Translations under genes and position numbers: made by a program | From: Neoasaia chiangmaiensis | GTDB taxonomy: Bacteria > Pseudomonadota > Alphaproteobacteria > Acetobacterales > Acetobacteraceae | Direction: 5' to 3' | DNA length: 64,000 nucleotides | NCBI RefSeq assembly: GCF_002005465.1 | Contig: NZ_CP014691.1 | Span: forward strand, 3,255,001 to 3,319,000 | Shown: positions 1-11,200 of the stretch, piece after piece | Numbering within the stretch: position 1 is the first letter of the stretch | Layout of the letters: every line of letters begins with the position of its first letter | The notes under the pieces: model-generated | What the model was told of the DNA's origin: nothing | The model's input: only the letters and a program-made list of their open reading frames with translations | The model's database searches: none

Positions 1-1570
<1,570 letters not shown>

Positions 1571-1688
1571 ACAACGCCTCCTCACCACAGCGTGACGGTA
1601 GGCACACACATGCACAGCAGTCATCCACGCAACACACACACACAACCCATCACCAACCTATCCCACCCCCAAAAAGGGTGGTTCAGAA
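1571..1688 (+). other. 23S-5S intergenic spacer
   Basis: This 118-bp spacer lies between 23S and 5S rRNA. It is rich in CA repeats (cacacacac near 1625-1645), and the palindromic stretch around 1670-1682 may be part of the processing stem that flanks 5S rRNA. No gene is visible in it. Confidence 0.7.
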
Positions 1689-1806
1689 GACCTGGTGGCC
1701 ATGGCGGGAGACTTCCACCCGATCCCTTCCCGAACTCGGCCGTGAAACGCCCCAGCGCCTATGATACTGCATCTCAAGATGCGGAAAAGTCGGTCGCCGC
1801 CAGGTC
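1689..1806 (+). rRNA. rrf: 5S ribosomal RNA
   Basis: The 5' end gacctggtgg pairs with the 3' end ccaggtc. The conserved core cccgaactcggccgtgaaac lies between them, as in alphaproteobacterial 5S rRNA. The length of about 118 nt is normal. It lies downstream of 23S and upstream of tRNA-fMet, the standard end of an alphaproteobacterial rrn operon. Confidence 0.93.
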
Positions 1807-1832
1807 CCCTGAACTACCCACACAATCACCAA

Positions 1833-3545
<1,713 letters not shown>

Positions 3546-3558
3546 GACGAGGTATCCC

Positions 3559-3747
3559 TTACGGTCCGGAGCGGCGGCGCTGCTCCTGTTGCTGTGACCG
3601 GAACCAGTCCCGTGCCGCGCGGCGTGCCATGAGGCGGACCAGCGCCACCAGACGCGGGTCGGGAGTGTTGGGGCGCAGGACGAGCCGCAACTCGGGCTCG
3701 GGCGGCCGATACGCCGGGGCAATGGACTGGCAGGGTCTGTCCGTCAT
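3559..3747 (-). CDS. Small basic protein upstream of the serine recombinase
   Basis: This 62-aa Arg/Pro-rich protein starts at the ATG at 3747 and ends 13 bp before the recombinase start, so the two are probably co-transcribed. It is strongly basic at the C-terminus (ARRAARDWFRSQQQEQRRR). I recognise no domain. Position and charge suggest an accessory DNA-binding protein of the recombinase, such as a directionality factor, but that is inference from context. A longer start at 3789 (76 aa) is possible. Upstream, 3748-3941 holds no gene and probably contains their promoter. Confidence 0.5.
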   Translation of the reverse strand: MTDRPCQSIAPAYRPPEPELRLVLRPNTPDPRLVALVRLMARRAARDWFRSQQQEQRRRSGP

Positions 3748-3941
3748 CGTCGCTCTCTTCCGACCGCAAGGCAAGGAAAACAGACACACGATCTGGACAG
3801 ATCGCTGTTATTTCAATGGAAATCCGCACTATGGACAGGCGTGCTCAGGCGTATTCCAGCGTACGGAATCGTAGTTACGGCTGGTCCCGGATACAGGCGC
3901 GTCGTACAAATACTGGCTAATGGCGGTATCCAGAAGAACAA

Positions 3942-4160
3942 ATGAATACGCACGTCACCGAAATCGCATTTACGGAAGCGCCGGCAGGTTTTGTGGAACT
4001 GGTCACGTTTCACAAGGCGGAGAGCGGCTGGTCTACGTCACTACTGTCTACAAGAGCCGGTGGACTGTTGTGCTGCGGAGATATCGTTGCGGTATTACGT
4101 ATGCCATGCTGGTATGGAACCTATTCTACACAGATAGCATGCCAGGGGCTTGGTCAATTC
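3942..4160 (+). pseudogene. Decayed 5' fragment of a recD2-like helicase gene
   Basis: The translated start (EAPAGFVELVTFHKAESGW) aligns with the N-terminus of the intact RecD2 gene at 40109 (EALAGLVERVTFHNAENGF). After about 30 codons the resemblance moves to another frame and fades, with no helicase motifs following. This looks like an old remnant of the OB-fold N-terminus of a recD2 copy. It shows that recD2 is part of the element backbone and that this end has been remodelled. The 4161-4338 stretch after it holds no gene and should contain the promoter of the defence operon; I could not pick a convincing -35/-10 pair. Confidence 0.5.
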
Positions 4161-4338
4161 GTTCACACTAGGCTATCTTTTTTAGCGGCTTAAGTTCCTA
4201 ATTTGCATAACGAAGCAGTAGTAACGTCGAGCAACAAAGGGGGAGGCGGGCGATGAATACCGAGAAGGCTTTGGCAGCGTCGCTTGTCTTGGCACATGTC
4301 GCACAATCGATGCCAGCGTACTGACTCGTCGGCGAAGG

Positions 4339-7179
4339 ATGTCAAGCACATTTGCAGAATGGACTACACGTCTTGAAGCGCATTTTAAGGCTCTCGCGGA
4401 ACTGCGTCGAGCCCATGGTCTTCCCGTGTTCGCTCTCGAGCATGGACTCGACGAGAATGAACAGCGGAGTCTTGGTAAAAAACTCAATACATCTCTAGCA
4501 AAAGGCGAAAGCACGTCAAAATATTGGCTGTTGTGGGTCGTTTATTCAGCTGAACAAGGTTACGATTATGATGGTGAGGAATTTTGGGAGACTTTTGAAA
4601 GAAGAACTCCTTATTGGACGCGATATTGCGATCGACGGTCACTTAGAGACTGGTTTGTAAAATTCCACCAACGCTTTGACGGGTTCAAGCCAACAGGCCC
4701 ATGGGCTTCATGGTTCTCGATCATCGCGTGGCCGATAACGCATGCGTTATTGCCGCGAGATCTGCAGCTACAACTGGCAAAGGCACTCTATGAGTGGCGC
4801 TATGCATTGGCTGCGCGGATCGACTCACCTCCTGCAGAACTAGGTCGCTTTCTCGCGACGGTGAGCGACGAGGCGAGTTCGCGCTTTCGTAATTTCCTCC
4901 AACAGGAGGAGGTCGCAGGTAGGATCGTGTTTGCGCTGCTCGGAGGTAGAAACGAAGCCGTCGAACATTTCATCCATTCCAGTACGCTCGACCGAATCGT
5001 CACCGACCTCCAAAAAGCTGCCAGCGGAAGGGCATGGTTACACGACGCGCGAAAAGTCGTTGAACGCGCGCGCTTTCATGGAACATCATCTGTAAATCAG
5101 ACAACCAATATGGCTGATGTCTATCGCAGGGACACTGGAACTCATGAGCAAAGGCCAGAAATCCGGCCGGCGTTGACGCTACGGCGAGTATCGGCTCATG
5201 AGTGGAGGCCGGTCATGGAGTTGCCCTCGTTGAGACCCATTGCCGAGATCAACTCAGACCTGAATAAGTTCCTTCGGCAAACCCGTTGTCAGGTTGCTGG
5301 TTCATTAGGCGCCCTGCCGGCGGGCTGGTTACTGCAGGGCGACCAGAGGCGTGTCCTGACCAGTTGGCCTTCACCGAACAACCCCGTGGTCAAATTCGAC
5401 CGCGAGCAGCCAGTTTTGGAGCACCTTCTGCGCGTCGACGGGTGTATAACTTCAGGTCTGGCATGGCTTTTTCGGGTTGGATCGGACGGTCTTGCGCGCG
5501 AGATTATCAGTCGTGTTGTTCGCCCCGGGGGCCGATACATCTATGTTTCGTCCGAGCAAATTGCAGCCCCATCTTTTGGTGAGGAGATCAGTCTGACCGC
5601 TAGCGGCGTGACCGGACTGGCGCTCGATCTCCCAAACGTCCTTGCGTCAGTGGAGATTGATGCGCTGAGGGCGTTGCATCTTAGCGTCTCCAAGAATGTG
5701 AGGCTCGTGCCCGTTGGCCTCGGTGCGAGGCGGTGGGACGGCGAAGGTTTTGCAGAATGGATGGATGGCGAGACACCCTGCGTGTCACTCCTTGCCGATT
5801 TTGGGGTCGATAGTTACTGCGTAAAGCTCGACGCAGAATTCGTGCATGTCGACGTCAATGGGCGATCTGATCCAATATTACTCAGATTCTCAGATTTGAG
5901 CCTAGGTCTCCATTCTCTGACAGTCGAGGTCCGCCCAAGCGACAAGACCAGCCCGGTGATTTCGGGCCTTCTTCAGATATCGATGCGGCATGCTCGACCG
6001 TGGATAGCTGGCACTTCCGCGCATATCGGCTTGGTCACGACCATCGAGCCCGAAGAGCCGAGCCTAGATCGCCTCTGGGAGGGGGACGTGAAATTGCAGG
6101 TCTTCGGACCCGCCGACCACCATGTTCGCGTGAGCGTAGATTTGCTCGATGCTGCTGGCGCGAAGCTCGGCAGTGAATTTATTGCCGACCTGCCATTGCC
6201 GGTGACAGCCGAACGCTGGGAGCGCGCGCTTTCAATCTTTCTCTCAAAGGAGACAGATCCCTGGGCATTCCTGCGCGCCACTTCGGGGCGCCTCGTTGTC
6301 GAAGGCGATCAACTGGGCGTTCGTCAGATCAGTCTCCAGCGCGAAGTCGCTCCCGTCCGCTGGGTGTGGCACAAGACAGGGCACGGCACGACCTTGCGGC
6401 TGGTTGACGACCATGAAAGCAATGATCTGCCAGAACTGAGTTTCTATCCCTTCTCCCATCCGGCCCGGCTTGAGCCCATCAGTCTCGAACTCGCGACCGA
6501 GGGCTTCCTACCTGAGAATGAGGGAGGCCTCTGCGTCGTCTCATATGGGGAGATCCAGCAGGCCCTGATCGTGAGTATGCCGACTGTCGTCGGAGGCTTC
6601 CGTGGGCTGCTCGTTCAGCCGAGTTTGGCGAACCTTCTACCTTATTCGATGTCGATGATGCCGCGCATTGCTAGCCTCATAGAGATTTGGTCCACGGCTA
6701 AGCTCGTAGGCCCACTCGCGGGAAATCGACGTGACAGGGCTGTAACCGCGCTTCGAGGCGTCTTGTGTGAGTTCGTGTGTGGGAGAGACTGGATCGACGC
6801 TGAGAATGAGTATGCCAGTTCGCCGAAAGGTGTGTCCAATCTGAAGCGCTTCGCTGGCGCGACCGGGGCACCAGCCGCCTTTAATTTCGTTCTGGCCCGC
6901 GACGTCGCTCGGTTTCAAATGATCCCGCCCACTGAACGCACGAAGGATCTCATCGACCTAGCCCAACGTTACAAAATTGCTTCGCGTGAGGCCTGTTCTG
7001 ATGCGCTCCAAGTTGCGTCCTGGCTGGAGCAGGGCGACCGATGGTCGGAGGCGATCGCTGAACGTATCACCTCTTCCAAAGACGCTGCGAGCCTGACGCG
7101 AGCCGCTCGCTTTATCACTACAGCGACGTCATTACCGTTCGAAGGGCAACCGACGGTGCCACAGGTAACTCGCCGATGA
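4339..7179 (+). CDS. Large protein of unknown function, first gene of a Druantia-like operon
   Basis: This 946-aa soluble protein opens a tight four-gene operon; it overlaps the next gene by 4 bp (ATGA). No catalytic motif is visible. The N-terminal 200 residues are rich in Trp, Phe and Tyr (YWLLWVVYSAEQGYDYDGEE, residues 63-82, then WFVKFHQRFDGFKP and GPWASWFSIIAWPITHALL) and remind me of the STY4851/ECs_5259 family found in enterobacterial defence islands. The middle and C-terminal parts look beta-rich. Position directly upstream of a DruE-like helicase is like DruH of Druantia type III, but I cannot show homology. The start is uncertain: a GGCGAAGG stretch abuts the ATG with no spacer. The protein is probably a structural or target-recognition partner of the helicase. 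Confidence 0.75.
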   Translation: MSSTFAEWTTRLEAHFKALAELRRAHGLPVFALEHGLDENEQRSLGKKLNTSLAKGESTSKYWLLWVVYSAEQGYDYDGEEFWETFERRTPYWTRYCDRRSLRDWFVKFHQRFDGFKPTGPWASWFSIIAWPITHALLPRDLQLQLAKALYEWRYALAARIDSPPAELGRFLATVSDEASSRFRNFLQQEEVAGRIVFALLGGRNEAVEHFIHSSTLDRIVTDLQKAASGRAWLHDARKVVERARFHGTSSVNQTTNMADVYRRDTGTHEQRPEIRPALTLRRVSAHEWRPVMELPSLRPIAEINSDLNKFLRQTRCQVAGSLGALPAGWLLQGDQRRVLTSWPSPNNPVVKFDREQPVLEHLLRVDGCITSGLAWLFRVGSDGLAREIISRVVRPGGRYIYVSSEQIAAPSFGEEISLTASGVTGLALDLPNVLASVEIDALRALHLSVSKNVRLVPVGLGARRWDGEGFAEWMDGETPCVSLLADFGVDSYCVKLDAEFVHVDVNGRSDPILLRFSDLSLGLHSLTVEVRPSDKTSPVISGLLQISMRHARPWIAGTSAHIGLVTTIEPEEPSLDRLWEGDVKLQVFGPADHHVRVSVDLLDAAGAKLGSEFIADLPLPVTAERWERALSIFLSKETDPWAFLRATSGRLVVEGDQLGVRQISLQREVAPVRWVWHKTGHGTTLRLVDDHESNDLPELSFYPFSHPARLEPISLELATEGFLPENEGGLCVVSYGEIQQALIVSMPTVVGGFRGLLVQPSLANLLPYSMSMMPRIASLIEIWSTAKLVGPLAGNRRDRAVTALRGVLCEFVCGRDWIDAENEYASSPKGVSNLKRFAGATGAPAAFNFVLARDVARFQMIPPTERTKDLIDLAQRYKIASREACSDALQVASWLEQGDRWSEAIAERITSSKDAASLTRAARFITTATSLPFEGQPTVPQVTRR

Positions 7180-8243
7180 TCGAGATCGTGAACGTGGATG
7201 AGATCATCGCCTCCGCGCGCCGTGATCTCGGGCTTCCCGTCGGGAGCGAGGTGGACAGCGCCTATTGGTTCGCCGGCTTGCGGCGCCTCGCCGGGCAATT
7301 GTGCCCGTGCTCGCCACGCACCCTCGTTTCGTCGATGGGGGGCAGTCATCGCGTCTTTGCGCTCGACGTGCCCGATCTAGTCGGCCACCTTGAGGATTGC
7401 GTGGACGCGCTCGTTGCCGTTGGTGATTTGCTCGAGTTCCACGACGTGACAACGCTGGACGAGAAAGTGAAGGCGACATGGGTCTTCGCCGCGCCGCCCT
7501 CATTCGTCATGCATCCGTCGGGTGCGGCTTACATATTGGGACTAGCGCCTGACGACGCGCTTCCTCTGCCGATTGCATGGAGGGAGCGCGTGGTCTCGAG
7601 GGGCCCTGTCCGGGTGCTCGAGCCTCTGCCTGGTGAAGATCTCGACGCATCGCTCAAGAGCATCGGCTTTCGATCCTTGTCTCTTAATGCATGGATGCGG
7701 AGCCCTAGGCTGGAGAGCGCGGCCTCCCTCATCGCCGGGCTTGACGCCAAGCTGGCAGCGCTGGGTCCGGCCGGCCACGTTCCAGATCTGAAGGTTTTCG
7801 ACGGGGCAAAGGACACGCGTAGCTACCGGGCACGGTGGGTCGCCCCATCGGGGCAGGACGGCAATTACATCGTCCGTCGCCCGCAGGCCTATGGAGCGGA
7901 CCTTTGGGGTTATGCGCGCCTCGAACGGGGTGAACTTACGAAACTCGTCGACTTTCCTGTCCCCGGATCCCGGTATCGGGGGTGCGACATGGCATGGCGC
8001 GTCCAACTTGCGATCGACGCTTTGTTAAAGAAGCCACAGCGATACCGGATCGTGCCATTGGACGGGGCCAAGCGCTTCGACCTGTTCTTCCCATTGCCGG
8101 ATTGGGCACGGCGGCGTCTCTCGACGATCGGGCAGGAAGTGGCTCCCGACAAATGTCTGATGTCGTTCTGTCTTCCGCTTGATTCTGTGAGAGCGGAACA
8201 GGCCTTCCTAAAAGAATATCTTTTTCTCGAATGTGAAGAGTAA
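7176..8243 (+). CDS. Unknown protein, second gene of the Druantia-like operon
   Basis: This 355-aa protein begins in the ATGA overlap with the 946-aa gene and ends 12 bp before the helicase gene, so all three should be translated together. I recognise no family. The sequence looks globular, with no membrane segment or signal peptide. It has a helical N-terminal part (SAYWFAGLRRLAGQL), a beta-rich middle (KATWVFAAPPSFVMHPSG) and a C-terminal DLFFPLPDWARRRL stretch. No nuclease or NTPase motif is visible. Coupled translation with the helicase suggests it works in the same complex, perhaps as an adaptor. That role is inference from context alone. Confidence 0.75.
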   Translation: MIEIVNVDEIIASARRDLGLPVGSEVDSAYWFAGLRRLAGQLCPCSPRTLVSSMGGSHRVFALDVPDLVGHLEDCVDALVAVGDLLEFHDVTTLDEKVKATWVFAAPPSFVMHPSGAAYILGLAPDDALPLPIAWRERVVSRGPVRVLEPLPGEDLDASLKSIGFRSLSLNAWMRSPRLESAASLIAGLDAKLAALGPAGHVPDLKVFDGAKDTRSYRARWVAPSGQDGNYIVRRPQAYGADLWGYARLERGELTKLVDFPVPGSRYRGCDMAWRVQLAIDALLKKPQRYRIVPLDGAKRFDLFFPLPDWARRRLSTIGQEVAPDKCLMSFCLPLDSVRAEQAFLKEYLFLECEE

Positions 8244-8255
8244 GGACTGAATTGT

Positions 8256-11200
8256 ATGGCTGCGACGATACAAGAGACGATTGAACAACTGCACACTTCA
8301 CTCAGGGATTATATCGAGGCAACCTACCATATCGGCGACGCGACACTTATCAGCCAACGCCAAACACTACTGAAGAGGACCGGCGTTACTCACCAGATCC
8401 CTTACCTCGAATCTACGCCCAAATATCAACTCGGCCAGAATTTCGCAAAGATCGAGGGTCTGCCTCCCGCGGCCCTTGCAGTGTATTCGGCGTTGGCGAA
8501 GACTGATGGCAAGCAGCCAAGACTGCTCTTCGACCCGCCTTATCGGCACCAGGCGGATGCTATCAAGCATTCGCTGATCGGCGGGCAGAACCTCGTCATC
8601 ATGACCGGCACCGGCTCGGGCAAGACGGAATCGTTCCTCCTGCCGATCCTCGGGAAGTTCGCCCGCGAGGCGGCGACGAATCCCAAGGCTTTCGGCAGCC
8701 AACACGGTGTCCGGGCGCTGCTGCTCTATCCGATGAATGCGCTCGTGAATGACCAGCTTGGCCGTTTGAGGGCCATTTTCGGCGATCCCCGCTTGGCGGC
8801 GGCGTTCACCGAATGGGCAGGCAGACCACCGACGTTCGCGCGCTACACCAGCCGTACGCCCTATGCTGGTGTCCGCACCAGTAAGCGCGACAGTAAGAAG
8901 TTCATGTCGTTTGAGAGCTTCTATGTTGAGATCGAGCGTCAGGCGTCGGGTCCAGAATCAGAGGATCAGCAACGCGCGTCGAAGCTTCGCAGCGAACTGA
9001 AGGCGCGCGGAAAATGGCCGGCGAAGCCCGACCTCGAAAAATGGTTCGGGGCGAAGGGATCGAAGTGGGCGGACCCGAAGACTGGCGAACCGTTGCGGGC
9101 AGTCACCCTACCAGAGGATTCCGAACTGATTACGCGGCATGAGGCGCAGCATGCCGCGCCGGATATGCTGGTCACCAACTATTCGATGCTGGAATATATG
9201 CTGATGCGTCCGATCGAGCGGACCATCTTCGATCAGACGAGCGCTTGGCTCGCTGCGAACCCGGACGAGAAATTCACGGTTGTCCTCGACGAGGCCCACC
9301 TCTACCGGGGCGCTGCTGGTGCGGAAGTCGGATTGCTGATGCGGCGGCTGCGCGCGCGGCTCGGTATCTCAGTCGAGCGGTTCCAAGTGATCTGCGCCAC
9401 AGCGAGCTTCAACGAGAAGGAGCATGCGGGCGACTTCGGATCGCAGTTGACCGGGGTTGATGCAGACAGCTTCGTGGCGGTCACCGGCGACCTCGATCTG
9501 CGGCCGCACGCGGCCACGGGAAGTAAAGCGGACGCAGATTTGCTGGCAGGGGTCGATCTGGCAGGCTTCTATGACTCCGACGAGGACAAGCGGCGAGCGG
9601 CCATCGCTCCAGTCCTCCAGCATTGTGGCATTACGCCGACCGGAGATATCGGCCCCGATCTGTATGCGGCCCTCGAGACCTTTCCGCCGCTCGGCCTATT
9701 GGTGAACAAGACGATGAAGGCCCCGCGTCCGGTGGCCGGCCTCGGCTCCGAGCTTTTCCCGGATACGCCCGATCAGGCGGACCGCGCTGTGACGACGCTG
9801 CTGGCGCTCGGAAGTGTCGCCCGGGAAAATCCGGAAGCTGCCGGTCTGCTACCCTGCCGTATCCACAATTTCTATCGGGGCTTGCCCGGCCTCTGGATAT
9901 GCATGGATCCCGATTGCACCGAACTCGGCGCCGACGAGCATTCAGGAATCTGCGGCAAAATGTATAGCCAGCCCCGCGAGATATGTGGTTGCGGCGCCCG
10001 CGTGCTCCAATTCTACACCTGTCGGAATTGCGGCGCAGCCCATGCGCGCGCCCATTCTGATGACGTCGACACGCCGAACGCTTTGTGGTCAGAGCCGGGG
10101 CGGCGTCTGAAGATGCCGGGAATGGAGACCTCGCCGCTCCTCGATCTTGATCTCCTGCTGGAAGAACCTCGGCATCCGGATCTCGCGGAGATAGCGGAAT
10201 ATGATCTCGAGACGGGCCGGATAAACCCGCTCAATCAGAGTCCGCGGACCCGTACCGTGTATCTGCGTAAGGATCGCGTCACCCCGTCATTCGACGATGA
10301 GGGAAATCAGGACAGTCGGTTGGAGGTGCGCGGCCAGTTCACACCCTGTGCGGTTTGTGGCGATACGGCTGCCTTTGGGCGAACCTCGGTTCAGGATCAC
10401 CAGACCAAGGGGGATCAGCCTTTCCAGGCCCTGGTCGCACGCCAGATTCAGGTCCAGCCACCTGGGCCGCAGCCGGCATCGAGCTTTGCGCCGCTGCGTG
10501 GACGCAAGGTACTGGTATTCAGCGATTCCCGTCAGGTTGCCGCCCGCCTCGCGCCGAACCTCCAACTCTATTCGGTGCGCGATGCGCTTCGAACGCTGAT
10601 CGTATGGGGCTTCGACCGGCTTCGTCAGCACCCGATGATCACATCGATGCTCAGCCTCGATGATCTATATTTCGCCGCGCTCCTTGCGTCCAAGGGCCTC
10701 GGTGTCCGGCTCCGACCCGAGATCAAGGTGGGGGAGAACTTTGCCGCCGAAGCCGCGATCGAAGCCGGTGTTCAGGCCGGCGCGCTCGATGATCCGACCC
10801 AGTTCATGATGCTCTGGATGAAGAACAGGGGCGATCGTCCGCCGGAGGGCTTGCTCGACGATATCGTCAAGACCGTCAGGGACCGTCATCTCGGACTCGA
10901 AGCGCTCGCGCTCGCCTCGCTGTGCGAGAGTGTCGACAAGGCGGCGGCGGTTCATGCGTTGCCGGCAATCCCGGGAATTGCGGATACCAACGAAGACAAG
11001 ATCGCACTGGCTCGTGCCTGGCTGCGATGCTGGAGGCCGAAGGCCTTCTGGCTGAACGCCATGCCGAACACCTGGTACAAGCGCGGTGGCGGAAGCGGGA
11101 CCAGCGTGCGATCGCAAAAGGGCTCGTTCAAGGCGATGCGCCGCGTGCTCCCCGACAAGACCGCTTACTCGCTCTTCGACAAGCAATGGCAGCCTGCCCT

